Origin: Hymenobacter wooponensis
GTDB taxonomy: Bacteria > Bacteroidota > Bacteroidia > Cytophagales > Hymenobacteraceae
Length of the DNA: 64,000 nt
Reading direction: 5' to 3'
NCBI RefSeq assembly: GCF_004745865.1
Contig: NZ_SRKZ01000001.1
Span: 806,001 to 870,000, forward strand
The notes beneath the pieces are model-generated. The model had not been told where the DNA came from. It did no database searches and was given only the letters and a program-made list of their open reading frames with translations. Positions 46,828 to 56,112 of this stretch are shown here, one piece after another (the stretch's first letter is position 1; each line of letters starts with the position of its first letter). The translations under genes and the position numbers were made by a program.

Positions 46828-48123
46828 ATGCCCGAACTCGTCATTCCCGTACCCGAAAACATTGGCCCTGGCGGTATCGACTGGGACTTTTTCGAGTGGA
46901 TACCCTCCTTTACCGTGGAGGATATTCGCATGCACTTGCAGTACGCCGAATACGAGGGCATTGAGGTAGATAGCATCCTACTGCAATTCGGCATCTGCTA
47001 CGGTGGCTCGGTGCGCCACGCGTTGGAAATTTACAACTACCTGCGCGGCCTGGGGCTGCCCATCCGCGCCCACGTGCTCAGTATTACGGCCAGTTCCGGC
47101 ACCATCGTCGCCTTAGCTGCTGACGAGATAGAGATGGAGCATACCGCGCAGTGGATGGTTCACCGCCCGCTCTATCCCAGTGGTACCTACTCGCAACGGG
47201 CGGAAGATCTGCGCGCCGACGCCGACCGCATTGACCGGGACGAGCAAGCCATTGTGGATGTGTACGTGGCTGCTTCCGGCAAGAGTGAGCAGGAGGTGCG
47301 TCAGCTGGTGAGCGTAGACCGCTTTATGACCGCTGCGGAAGCGCTTGACTTTGGATTCGTCACGAAGGTCAACCCGCTCAAGTCCAAGGCCCCAACCAAA
47401 GTAGAGGCTCAGGCCAAGCTCAAGCATTTCAAATTGGCCGTAGCCCGCGCCGATAAGCGCACTGTGCACGCCCTCAATACGCCTAAACCCAAGGCGGCTG
47501 CTTCGCGGCCCGCCGCTAACGCTTCCCCTAAACCTATGGCCAAGAACGCCACCCCGGCCGCTGCTAAGACAGCCGCCAAGAAAGTTACGCCCCTTACTGC
47601 CGAGCAGAAAGCCAATGCTAAAATCGTAGCTGACTTGGCCAAAAAGCTTGGGGTAAAAGCCACCATTGATGGTGCCGCTGATACCACCGAGGTAACCGCT
47701 GAAGCTACGGCTACCGTGCTGGCGGATGGTGCCGGTACGCTCTATACCGATGGCCCACTGGCCCAAGGCAAAGAGGTGTTCAACGATGAGGCCTTGAGTG
47801 TCGCCACGGCCGATGCCACTTATGAAGCCGAAGATGGCCGCGAAATCGTGGTGGCTGGCGGTGTTGCGGAGTCGGTAAGCGATGCGTCCGATGAGGGCGA
47901 AGCTCCTACGGAGGCAGCTGCTACCACTACGGAAGCTATTACGGCTGCCGTAACCGCTGCCATTGCGCCTCTTACCCAGCGTCTGGACACGATGGAGGCC
48001 AAGTTTAACAAGACCGTGCCGCCTACGCCCCGCCCGTCGGCCCGTGCTAGTGCTGCCCCCCAGGTGGACACGAAGAATAGCAACACGCCCCGTCCGAAAG
48101 CTGCTCACCACGCTGGCCTGTAG
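46828..48123 (+). CDS. ClpP-like prohead protease fused to scaffold-like tail
   Basis: A 431-residue protein. Residues 1-190 are a ClpP-type serine protease: LLQFGICYGGSVRHALEIYNYL, catalytic Ser in LSITASSGTIVALAADEIEM, catalytic His in AQWMVHRPLYP. Residues 200-431 are an Ala/Thr/Lys-rich, low-complexity and coiled region, ending in ITAAVTAAIAPLTQRLDTMEAKFNK and a Pro-rich tail, which fits an internal scaffold. Such fusions release the scaffold by self-cleavage during capsid maturation. Confidence 0.88.
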   Translation: MPELVIPVPENIGPGGIDWDFFEWIPSFTVEDIRMHLQYAEYEGIEVDSILLQFGICYGGSVRHALEIYNYLRGLGLPIRAHVLSITASSGTIVALAADEIEMEHTAQWMVHRPLYPSGTYSQRAEDLRADADRIDRDEQAIVDVYVAASGKSEQEVRQLVSVDRFMTAAEALDFGFVTKVNPLKSKAPTKVEAQAKLKHFKLAVARADKRTVHALNTPKPKAAASRPAANASPKPMAKNATPAAAKTAAKKVTPLTAEQKANAKIVADLAKKLGVKATIDGAADTTEVTAEATATVLADGAGTLYTDGPLAQGKEVFNDEALSVATADATYEAEDGREIVVAGGVAESVSDASDEGEAPTEAAATTTEAITAAVTAAIAPLTQRLDTMEAKFNKTVPPTPRPSARASAAPQVDTKNSNTPRPKAAHHAGL

Positions 48124-48180
48124 CCTGTCGGCTAAGCGTCCTCTCGCTTTTTCTTCTCTCGCCTTTTACCTGTTCGTGTT

Positions 48181-49263
48181 ATGTTCTTCGAGAATATTCC
48201 CTCTTACCGGCCCCCAGTAGCCGTTGTGACCATGCCCGCCCGCAAGATTCCTACGCTCCAGGAGCTAGGTATTCGGGTAGTGGAAAACATCAAGACCAGC
48301 GTGCTCATGCAGGGCCTGCTGGCTAAAAACAAGGTGACCGTCCGCGACACCGGTTGCGGCGAATTCCAGGGCACCGGCGCGCTGGCCACCTTCAAGACCA
48401 ACGAAATCAGCGTTGATCCGCTGATGGCTCAGGATGAGGACTGCGCCGAAACCTTCGTTAATACCATCCTGCAAGGCATGCTCAACGCGGGCCACGCGAC
48501 AGATTCTGACCTGACTGGTACGGAAATCGAAACGCTGGTACGTGCTTATGCCGAGGGTGGTATTGCCAAGGTGCCCGTGGGCAATCAGCCCGAGTTTGCC
48601 AACCTGCTGGACTTGGCCTTGAACGACCAGGTAAACCCGGTGGTGTACGGTGATGCCCTGCGCATTTGGATGCTCGGCGACAAAGCCAGCGCCAGCAAGG
48701 ACTACAACCAGACCAACGGCTTGCGCAAAAAGCTGCTGGCTGCTGCGCCCACGGCCGGCGCCACGGGTGCCACCGGTACCTACCGCGGTGCTGCTATCGA
48801 CTACGCCGCGCTGAAGGCTGACCCGAAGAAAATCTTCGAGGTGCTGGAAGACCTGGTAACCAACTGCTCGGATGAGCTGCAGGATGTGGATGATGCCCAG
48901 AAAGCCATCTACCTCACCAAGAGCCTGTACCGTCTGCTCAAGTTTGCCTATGCGCCCGCTGACGGTGAAAACTCGCAGAAGCTGGAGTACGAGAAGGGCA
49001 CCCGCACCTACTACTACGACGGCATTGAGATCAAGGAACTCAAAGTGTGGGAGCAGTTCATGAAGCTGGACTTCTCTACTGCTTCGCCTCACCTGGCTTT
49101 GTACACAGCGCCCAAAAACCTGATCTGGGCTACGGACCTGGAGTCGGATATGACGACAGCCGAGTTCAAGTACGAGGCTCGCACTCGCATCAACTGGTGG
49201 CGTGTGCTCTTCCGCCTCGGCTCGGGCTTCGCCTACGACATCCTCGTATCGTTCGCGGTCTAG
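48181..49263 (+). CDS. Major capsid protein candidate
   Basis: A 360-residue protein directly after the protease/scaffold gene, the usual place for the major capsid protein. Either ATG 48181 or ATG 48232 could be the start. The C-terminal segment ASPHLALYTAPKNLIWATDLESDMTTAEFKYEARTRINWWRVLFRLGSGFAYDIL resembles capsid proteins of Bacteroidota tailed phages (a TxKNL...TDLxSD block). The rest is not clearly matched. A strong RBS-like GAAAGGAGAACC follows before the next gene. Confidence 0.7.
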   Translation: MFFENIPSYRPPVAVVTMPARKIPTLQELGIRVVENIKTSVLMQGLLAKNKVTVRDTGCGEFQGTGALATFKTNEISVDPLMAQDEDCAETFVNTILQGMLNAGHATDSDLTGTEIETLVRAYAEGGIAKVPVGNQPEFANLLDLALNDQVNPVVYGDALRIWMLGDKASASKDYNQTNGLRKKLLAAAPTAGATGATGTYRGAAIDYAALKADPKKIFEVLEDLVTNCSDELQDVDDAQKAIYLTKSLYRLLKFAYAPADGENSQKLEYEKGTRTYYYDGIEIKELKVWEQFMKLDFSTASPHLALYTAPKNLIWATDLESDMTTAEFKYEARTRINWWRVLFRLGSGFAYDILVSFAV

Positions 49264-49340
49264 TCTGCTACTGAATCATTCGTGAAACCCGCCCTAGGTG
49301 CAGCAACGCCTAGGGCCATTTCGAAAGGAGAACCGAACTC

Positions 49341-49949
49341 ATGGCAGAAGATATCTGCAACCGCATTTCCAAAAGTGTCACCAGCTCCAAGTGCGGCAAG
49401 TCAGGTGGCATCAACCGCAACAGCTGGGTATTCCAGCAGGACCAGTTCACCGGCGCCGAAACCCTCAACAGCACCACGGGTGCGCTCTCGGGCTTTGGCC
49501 TGAAGGCGGGTGAAAAGGGCATTAAGGCCGTAGGCCGGCCCAAGCGTGGCAGTGGCGCCAACAAGTCCAACACCACCGACAACGGCAGCACCGAGGTAGA
49601 GCAGACGCTCATTCAGGAGTACCGCTACAAGGACCAGATCGGGCTCAACGCCCTGACCGAGTTCCTGAAGGCCGATGCCAAAGTCGTGTTTCAGGAAACG
49701 GCGGGTGGTGATATCCGCGTGTTTTTCAAGAAGTACGGCAGCGAAACCAGCACAGGCGAAGACGGGACGGGCACGAATCTGACGGATGATAACAACATCA
49801 TGAAGACCACGCTCACCGGCAAGGAAGACGACTTCCCGATGTTCTTCGAGGCGCCCGTTTCGGGTGGCCAGAGCCAGCTGGCGGCTTCCCGCGCCTACCT
49901 GGATGCCCTGGTAACGGGTGCGGAGGTAGTAGAGGAGCCTGTTCCCTAA
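49341..49949 (+). CDS. Tail tube or head decoration protein candidate
   Basis: A 202-residue protein rich in Gly, Thr and Asp (AEDICNRISKSVTSSKCGKSGGINRNSWVF, QTLIQEYRYKDQIGLNALTEFLKADAKVVFQETAGGDIRVFFKKYG). A compact beta-rich pattern and a position after the capsid gene fit either a tail-tube or a decoration protein. GAAAGGAG lies 8 nt before the ATG. Not recognised with certainty. Confidence 0.5.
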   Translation: MAEDICNRISKSVTSSKCGKSGGINRNSWVFQQDQFTGAETLNSTTGALSGFGLKAGEKGIKAVGRPKRGSGANKSNTTDNGSTEVEQTLIQEYRYKDQIGLNALTEFLKADAKVVFQETAGGDIRVFFKKYGSETSTGEDGTGTNLTDDNNIMKTTLTGKEDDFPMFFEAPVSGGQSQLAASRAYLDALVTGAEVVEEPVP

Positions 49950-49952
49950 GCC

Positions 49953-50495
49953 GTGGCTGTCGCTTACACTGCCGAAACGCTAAGCCGGGTGCAAGCCTGG
50001 CTTAGCCTCTCGCTCTCCAAGCGGCACACCAACGCAGGCAAAGCCGAATTACACGCGCTCTACGCGCTCATCACCGGCGGCTCTGCGGCGGGCTGCACCA
50101 ACTGCAATTATTCGGGCTACGTGGGCATCCTAGAAGCTTACGAACGCCAAGCCCTTCGCCTTTTACATCCTGAACTCATGGCAGATTCTAATTACAGCCT
50201 CGCTCCCGGCTTTGAAAACGAGCAATTCGTGCACGAAAAATTCAGCTCGGTGGTAACGGCCGACAACCTGACCGACGAAGCCGCGGAATTCTTCATTAAA
50301 AACGGCTTTGAGCACGCTTTCGTGAAGAAAGAAGCAGCCAAGTCAGAGCCCAGCCAGCCGCGGCTGACCGAAAAGCAGCAGGCCGTAGCCGATTACAAAG
50401 AATTGTTCGGCGAAGAGCCAGATGCAGCCAAGACTGCGAAAGAGCTGAAGGAGCTGATTGCCGCCAAGAAGGCTGAGCTCGACCTGCAGGACTAA
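49953..50495 (+). CDS. Hypothetical virion protein, possibly two fused modules
   Basis: A 180-residue frame opening with GTG 3 nt after the upstream stop. Residues 1-75 are helical with a GCTNCNYSGY Cys pair. From residue 76 (MADSNYSLAPGFENEQFVHEKFSSVVTADNLTDEAAEFFIKNG) the sequence resembles a separate small family of Bacteroidota prophage proteins. The ATG at 50178 could start that part independently. The C-terminus is a Lys/Glu helix. A terminator follows. Confidence 0.5.
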   Translation: MAVAYTAETLSRVQAWLSLSLSKRHTNAGKAELHALYALITGGSAAGCTNCNYSGYVGILEAYERQALRLLHPELMADSNYSLAPGFENEQFVHEKFSSVVTADNLTDEAAEFFIKNGFEHAFVKKEAAKSEPSQPRLTEKQQAVADYKELFGEEPDAAKTAKELKELIAAKKAELDLQD

Positions 50496-50516
50496 GCTAG
50501 TCCCCTCTCAACCACG

Positions 50517-50552
50517 AAAAAGGGCCGCTGCTACTTGAGTAGCGGCCTTTTT
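50517..50552 (+). terminator. Terminator between capsid-side genes and the portal gene
   Basis: AAAAAGGGCCGCTGCTAC / GTAGCGGCCTTTTT followed by CTTTC. Confidence 0.85.
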
Positions 50553-50580
50553 CTTTCCCCACTGCCAGACGACATTCCCC

Positions 50581-52005
50581 ATGGCTAAGCGCCGCCGCAC
50601 TTCTACCGTTTCCCTGCTTCGCGTTGGCGCTCCTTCCTCGGTTCTGAATGCGCCGGCCATCCCTGCGGGTGGCCCCGGCGAAAAGCTCAAGCTCGTGAGC
50701 TGGGGTGCTAGTGACCAGCTGCCCCAGGAATGCCTGCGCATCCTCTACGACTCGGGCACGGCAGAAGCCTGCGTGACGCGCATTGCCCAGTTTATTGGCG
50801 GCAAAGGCTTTGCCTCGGAGGCTACGGCGACCATGCGGGCCAACGATGAGCAAACGCTCAATGATCTGCTAGCGGAGGCCAAGCACTACGCCGGCGCAGG
50901 CCTCGGCGTGGCCCTCGTAGTACGCTACACCTACGGTGGCCAGCGTGGTGATGTGTTTGTGGAGCCATCGGACTGCCTGCGGCGGGAAAAGGACGGACTA
51001 GGGCGCTTCGTAGTGAATTACGGGCTGAGCGAGGGGAAACGCTCGGCTGCTGATAACCGGGTGTATCTGCCCTTCAACCCGCTGGCTTCGGAGGAGGAGA
51101 TTGCGGAGGAGGTGCTGGCTGCCGTGCAGTCGGAGGCCGGGTATTGGGGGCACCTGGTCTTTTCCTTTGAGGCGCGGCCCGGGCGCACCCAGTACCCCGT
51201 GCCGAGCTACTACGCCGCCAAAGAAGACCTGGAGACGGATGCGGCCCTGGCCCGCTTCGATAAGAAGCAGGCCAAGAACGGCTTCTTTCCCGATGCCGTG
51301 ATGACGGTTATCGGAGCCAAGTACAGCCCCGAGGCTGATCCGGACTTCGTGCCTGGCGAAGGCCAGACGATGGATGACGCGCCCGATGTGGAGTCGCCGG
51401 ACCTGCTCGACATCAAGAAGGGCGTGAAGGCCATGAAGGGCAGCGAGTCCGAATCCTCGGTGCTGGTGCTGGCCGTGGAGAAAGAGGAGGAGGCGCCCAA
51501 GATTGACTTCATCGACAAGGGCCCCAACTCCAAAGGCCTGACCGACATGCGCAACCGCATCACGGGCGCGGTGTGCCGGCACATGGGCGTACCGCCGGTG
51601 CTCATCGGGGTGGCCGAGGCGGGCATGCTGGGCAATAATCAACAGATCGTCAACAGCATAAAGCTGTTCAACCTGACGGTAGAGCCGGCCCGCGCTTCCA
51701 TTATTGCCCCGCTGGCTAAGCTGTATCCAGAGCTGTCGGACTGGAGCGTGAAGCCGCTGAACCCAGTGGACTACCTCGATCCGACGGTGGCGGGCAAAAT
51801 GACCGATGATGAAATCCGGGCCTTCGGTGGCCTGCCTGAGCTGGAGAAACCACAGTCGACGGATGCCGAGCGCACCCTGCAGGCCCTGGCTGGTTTGCCC
51901 GCGCTGGTAGCCAACCAGGTGCTGGCCGATATGACGCCCGATGAGCGCCGCGGCTTGATTGGCCTAGGCCCGAAAACTACTCCTACTCCTACGCCTGCTA
52001 CATGA
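50581..52005 (+). CDS. Portal protein
   Basis: A 474-residue protein. The middle and C-terminal region have portal-family features: NRITGAVCRHMGVPPVLIGVAEAGMLGNNQQIVNSIKLFN, then MTDDEIRAFGGLPELE. The portal forms the dodecameric ring at the vertex where terminase docks. It is unusual that the gene lies downstream of the capsid gene and some 16 kb from terL. It overlaps the next gene by 4 nt. Confidence 0.8.
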   Translation: MAKRRRTSTVSLLRVGAPSSVLNAPAIPAGGPGEKLKLVSWGASDQLPQECLRILYDSGTAEACVTRIAQFIGGKGFASEATATMRANDEQTLNDLLAEAKHYAGAGLGVALVVRYTYGGQRGDVFVEPSDCLRREKDGLGRFVVNYGLSEGKRSAADNRVYLPFNPLASEEEIAEEVLAAVQSEAGYWGHLVFSFEARPGRTQYPVPSYYAAKEDLETDAALARFDKKQAKNGFFPDAVMTVIGAKYSPEADPDFVPGEGQTMDDAPDVESPDLLDIKKGVKAMKGSESESSVLVLAVEKEEEAPKIDFIDKGPNSKGLTDMRNRITGAVCRHMGVPPVLIGVAEAGMLGNNQQIVNSIKLFNLTVEPARASIIAPLAKLYPELSDWSVKPLNPVDYLDPTVAGKMTDDEIRAFGGLPELEKPQSTDAERTLQALAGLPALVANQVLADMTPDERRGLIGLGPKTTPTPTPAT

Positions 52006-52478
52006 GCCAGCTACCCATCACCAAAGCCGACTTCAAGGACTTGACGCCGATGTCACAGAACGTGGCTGACGCGCTGATTCAGCCCTACATCTTGGAAGCA
52101 TGGGAGTATGATTTGGAACTGCTAACAGAAGCGGAACGGGCTGCGCTGCTGACCACCCGCGCCAACTGGTCGGCCCTGTTTGAGAAGCTGTTTGCTGAAA
52201 AGATTCGCCCTCTGTGGGTACTGGAGGCCTACCGCCGCTTTCTGGGCATGCACGGTATTCACGTTACCCCGAATGGCATTGAGTATATGGCCGCCGACAC
52301 GCAGGCCATCAGCCGCACCGAGCGGGTAGAGCTGAAGGCGGATGCCGAGGCCAAGGCTTCTATTCGGCGGGGTCGGCTAGAAGCAGCGCTACGGGTGTAT
52401 CGGGGCACAGTAGCGACTACCTGCAGTCCAACCCGCCGCAAGCGGGGCCGCGGTGGGGTCCAATTCATTCCCGTCTAG
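52002..52478 (+). CDS. Head-tail connector-like protein
   Basis: A 158-residue helical protein (DFKDLTPMSQNVADALIQPYILEAWEYDLELLTEAERAALLTT, then RPLWVLEAYRRFLGMHGIHVTPNGIEY). The pattern fits adaptor proteins placed after the portal in Bacteroidota prophages (DUF6712-like, from memory). The C-terminus is basic (RRKRGRGG). Coupled to the portal gene. Confidence 0.6.
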   Translation: MSQLPITKADFKDLTPMSQNVADALIQPYILEAWEYDLELLTEAERAALLTTRANWSALFEKLFAEKIRPLWVLEAYRRFLGMHGIHVTPNGIEYMAADTQAISRTERVELKADAEAKASIRRGRLEAALRVYRGTVATTCSPTRRKRGRGGVQFIPV

Positions 52479-52506
52479 CTACATCATCTTCTTATTCTAG
52501 CCCTCT

Positions 52507-55500
52507 ATGGCTTCCCGCTCCCAGCACAAGCAACGCATTCGACTTGTATTTAAAGTAGTACCCGGTGGCCCGGCCGACGTAACGCGCAGTGCTCCCGTCA
52601 TCAGTGCCCTGGATGGCATTATTGACGACTACGCGCTGAAAAGCGAAATACCCCAGAACGTAGGCTTTACTACCATCACGGAAGGCCAGTACGGTACCCA
52701 TCCGGAATTCACGAATCAGAATGACGTGAATGCCTTTCTCCTGCAGCAAGTGGCTAATGGTGTAGCCGTGACGGTGCCGCCGGCCCCGAAGGGTGCGCAA
52801 GTAGACGACGTAGGAAATATCTTCTCGCACCTGGCCGTGCCCGGCTATGCTTCGGCTTCCGACTACGAGCTGGAAAAGGCTGACGTAGCCGCAGGCTTCA
52901 GTACGCCGACGGATATCTACTCGCAGGGCGGGCGCATTTACTATCCCGGTATCACCGGCCCGCATAGCGTGGGCTCGGTGCGGGCGCGCGTGAAGGCCAG
53001 CGGTGGCAGGCCCGCCGGAGAGTTCGTGAGCAATGCCACGGCCTTCACGGGGCCAGTGGTGGTGCCTGGTCCTACGCTGACGCAGGCGCAGCCTGCCAGT
53101 GGCATGGTGGGCACGCAGGTAGTATTGACTGGCACCAACCTGACGGGGGCGCTGGTCGCCTTCAATGGCACGGCCGCAGCACCCGTCAGCGTTACGGCGA
53201 CCCAGATCGTAGTACCCGTACCGGCGGGCGCCACGTCGGGCAACATTACGGCGACGACCAGCGCGGGCACGGCGACGCTCTATTTCACCGTTACGGTACC
53301 GGCGGCAAACATGCTGCCTACGGCCAATGCGGGCGCGGATATCACGCTGCAGCTGCCTACCAATCAGGTAGCGCTACTGGGTACGGGCTCAGACAGTGAT
53401 GGCACTATCAGCTCGTACAGCTGGGCCCAGATCACCGGTCCTAATAATGCTACGGGCATGCCCGCTTCCACACAAAATGTTGTGGTGAGCGGCTTGGTCG
53501 CGGGCATCTATCAGTTTCGCCTGACCGTTACCGACGATAAGAACGGGCAGAAAACGGATGATGTATTGGTGACGGTAAATGCCGCTACCTCTGTCCTGGC
53601 TGCTGGCCTGACGCTTCCCAGTGGCAGCACGGTTGCGGTGGGTGGCGCACTGGCCTTTACTGCGACAGCTAGCGGAGGTACTAGCCCCTATGAACTGCTG
53701 GTGCAGGCAGAAAATACTAACACAGGGCAAGTAATCCAGGTGTATGCAGGTAGTGGCGCTTCTTATTCTGGCAGTTGGACACCCACTGTTGCGGGCTCCT
53801 ACGCTCTGACTAACACGGTAACTGACAATACAGACACCATTAAAATCTCGCCGGTGCGTACCGTAACGGTTACGGCTGCTCCAGTGCAAGCCGGCCCCGG
53901 TATTGCCGCCACGTTCCCGAACGATGGTCTTGTTACCTATTCATTCGACGCTGCTAGCGAGGAGCCAAGAATGTACGCGGGCGTGCTAGGCAATCAGCGG
54001 CTAGTCAACAACTTCACTTACACGGATAGAGTGGCCGGGCGATCCGTACGCGACCCCAACGTGTTAGAGCGCTACACGGCAGCTGGTGGCTTTGCTCAGG
54101 TAATGGTGCACACCAACATTATAACCGGGCAATTCTATAATAATACCGGACACTTTGCGCTGGCAGTTAGCCCTTCCGGAAACGGGCGCGACTGGAAATT
54201 CTTGAAAAATCTGGTCGTTTCTACGGACCCGTTGGCTACGAGCTGGAGTCCTAAACTGACCGTTATTAATGGCCAGGACTATATTATTTACGCCCACTCA
54301 ACTAATGAGAAAAAAGAGCCTACGAATTATGAGGAGGTGATGTATTTCCAGATTTGGGCGGTTCCAGTAAATAATTTATTCTCCTCTAATCCAACAGTAG
54401 GCACCCCAGTCAAAATAACTGGCTCTTCATTTCCAGTAGATATTATTGACCCGTTCTTGTATTTCAAAGATGGGCTGTATCACCTGTTGTTTAAAAATGA
54501 AGCAACGGATAAAATAGGCCTCTGTACTTCTTCGCAGCCGTTTACTGGCTACGGTGCCGTAACGTACCCTAATGTAGCTAATCAGGCTATTGAGGGTATT
54601 TCACGCTATGTGTTCGGTAACGACGAATTGTTTACCGCCGATCTATACGGCTCTACAGGGGTAAACTATTTCGGGGCTAATGCCGCATTCAACACGTTTA
54701 CCCCCCTAAACCCGTTGGCGGGCAATGGAATAATCGTGCGACACAATTCGCTGTGGCCCGCTGGTAGACCTGATTTAATTGTAGTGCCCAAGGTGGCAAC
54801 TCCAGGGGTGCCCTACGCCGGTATCCGCATTACGGGCAGTAATGAAACAACAAACAGTATAGACCTAGCTGTCGCGGGCATATTAACTACACCCGTAGCA
54901 CAAGCCACGGCCATTACGCTGCAATTCTACGATAACAGTATCAGTGGGGGCGCGCTGTTCAACGACAATAACAAGGACGGTGGGCTCTATACCATTACGG
55001 TTCCCGCCGGGCAGACTTCCTATATCCCACCCGCCTTGCAAGCCGTGGGCAAGGTGAAGAAAGCCAACCGATATGAGGTGGGCTGGAAGGTGTTGAGCAC
55101 GGACAACCCCTCCGTTTCCATTGACCCGCAAACGGGGCAAAGCTCTTTCGTGGTGAGCGCACAGGGTACGCTTTCCGGCTCGCTGCCAACGCTAACAGTT
55201 ACCGGAACATTAGGAGCGCAAACGGCCGATACGCAGAATGTTAACCTTGATTTCCAGGTGTCTACTCCATTTACGGTGGATACACAACTCTACCTTCAGG
55301 TTACGGCTGATGGCGTGTTGAACCTCTATCCAGAGAGCGACCCTAATAACCCTACGCCACTCCTATTCCCAGCTGGGCAGACGCACTTCACCCCATCCTA
55401 TCCTTACCCCCGAAAGGCGGGTGCGGACTACAACTATGTACTGCGCATCCGAAGCACAGGCCAGTACACCACGGGCAATCCTGACAGCTTACTGCTGGTG

Positions 55501-55515
55501 ATTCCCGCCAAGTAA
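52507..55515 (+). CDS. Tail fibre / receptor-binding protein with Ig-like and beta-propeller domains
   Basis: A 1002-residue protein. Residues 1-180 are a virion-attachment region. Residues about 185-260 are an IPT/TIG domain (LTQAQPASGMVGTQVVLTGTNLTGA). Residues about 270-360 are a PKD-like domain (TANAGADITLQLPTNQVALLGTGSDSDGTISSYSWAQITGP). Another Ig-like domain runs to about 455. Residues about 470-770 look like a five-bladed propeller of glycosidase type (RDPNVLERY, WSPKLTVINGQDYIIYAHST, VDIIDPFLYFKDGLYHLLFKNE). Beta modules finish the protein. It probably binds or trims surface polysaccharide. Confidence 0.75.
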   Translation: MASRSQHKQRIRLVFKVVPGGPADVTRSAPVISALDGIIDDYALKSEIPQNVGFTTITEGQYGTHPEFTNQNDVNAFLLQQVANGVAVTVPPAPKGAQVDDVGNIFSHLAVPGYASASDYELEKADVAAGFSTPTDIYSQGGRIYYPGITGPHSVGSVRARVKASGGRPAGEFVSNATAFTGPVVVPGPTLTQAQPASGMVGTQVVLTGTNLTGALVAFNGTAAAPVSVTATQIVVPVPAGATSGNITATTSAGTATLYFTVTVPAANMLPTANAGADITLQLPTNQVALLGTGSDSDGTISSYSWAQITGPNNATGMPASTQNVVVSGLVAGIYQFRLTVTDDKNGQKTDDVLVTVNAATSVLAAGLTLPSGSTVAVGGALAFTATASGGTSPYELLVQAENTNTGQVIQVYAGSGASYSGSWTPTVAGSYALTNTVTDNTDTIKISPVRTVTVTAAPVQAGPGIAATFPNDGLVTYSFDAASEEPRMYAGVLGNQRLVNNFTYTDRVAGRSVRDPNVLERYTAAGGFAQVMVHTNIITGQFYNNTGHFALAVSPSGNGRDWKFLKNLVVSTDPLATSWSPKLTVINGQDYIIYAHSTNEKKEPTNYEEVMYFQIWAVPVNNLFSSNPTVGTPVKITGSSFPVDIIDPFLYFKDGLYHLLFKNEATDKIGLCTSSQPFTGYGAVTYPNVANQAIEGISRYVFGNDELFTADLYGSTGVNYFGANAAFNTFTPLNPLAGNGIIVRHNSLWPAGRPDLIVVPKVATPGVPYAGIRITGSNETTNSIDLAVAGILTTPVAQATAITLQFYDNSISGGALFNDNNKDGGLYTITVPAGQTSYIPPALQAVGKVKKANRYEVGWKVLSTDNPSVSIDPQTGQSSFVVSAQGTLSGSLPTLTVTGTLGAQTADTQNVNLDFQVSTPFTVDTQLYLQVTADGVLNLYPESDPNNPTPLLFPAGQTHFTPSYPYPRKAGADYNYVLRIRSTGQYTTGNPDSLLLVIPAK

Positions 55516-55621
55516 GCCCCATACTCTCTACCTGGTACGCTCGGCACTGCTACGGTGGTGCTGAGCAAGTAGCCCGCTTGCCTCTCGCTTCTCTGTGCCC
55601 GTCTGACCAACGCCTAGCACC

Positions 55622-56107
55622 ATGACCTATTCGATCTGCCTACCACGCTACACCCCTCGCTACCCGCTGCTCTGGCCTCCGCCCAGCTGGCAACAGGTGG
55701 TAGCTGGCTTACCTCTTCTCCCAACCCCGTTTCTAGCTGCCTGTATCGCCGTGCTTCCTACTTATACCCTCTCTGTTGTGCTGCTGGATGCTGCGTTGGC
55801 CGTGCCGAACGTGGTAGTGGGGGGATTCATCACCGTGAGCTTGGCTTTCGTGCTGTGGTTTATTAACCGCAACCAGGCCACGACGGACGCCACGAATAAG
55901 GATACGAAGGAAGCGGTGCTGGCCCTGACCAAGCTGGTCACGGAAATGCGCATGGAGCGCAAGGAAGATCGGGTTGTCGTCGATTACCTGAAAGAGCGGC
56001 AGGATAAGCTGGAAGAAGAAAATGAAGTCCTACGCAAAAGCGTGCATGCCTTCGATGTCTTCATCGAAGTGCAGAAGGCTAGTGGAAAATTCAAACCCAA
56101 TTCTTAA
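55622..56107 (+). CDS. Holin-like membrane protein with coiled coil
   Basis: A 161-residue protein. Two hydrophobic segments (FLAACIAVLPTYTLSVVLLDAAL and VVVGGFITVSLAFVLWFI) are followed by a charged coiled coil (LTKLVTEMRMERKEDRVVVDYLKERQDKLEEENEVLR). First gene of the lysis cassette; it could be a holin or a holin regulator. Family not certain. Confidence 0.6.
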   Translation: MTYSICLPRYTPRYPLLWPPPSWQQVVAGLPLLPTPFLAACIAVLPTYTLSVVLLDAALAVPNVVVGGFITVSLAFVLWFINRNQATTDATNKDTKEAVLALTKLVTEMRMERKEDRVVVDYLKERQDKLEEENEVLRKSVHAFDVFIEVQKASGKFKPNS

Positions 56108-56112
56108 TACAT

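Noticed and set aside
47113..48111. 332-residue reverse-strand ORF opposite the protease/scaffold gene
   Set aside because: Antisense shadow of a GC-rich Ala/Thr gene; Gly/Arg/His-rich composition with no recognisable motif.
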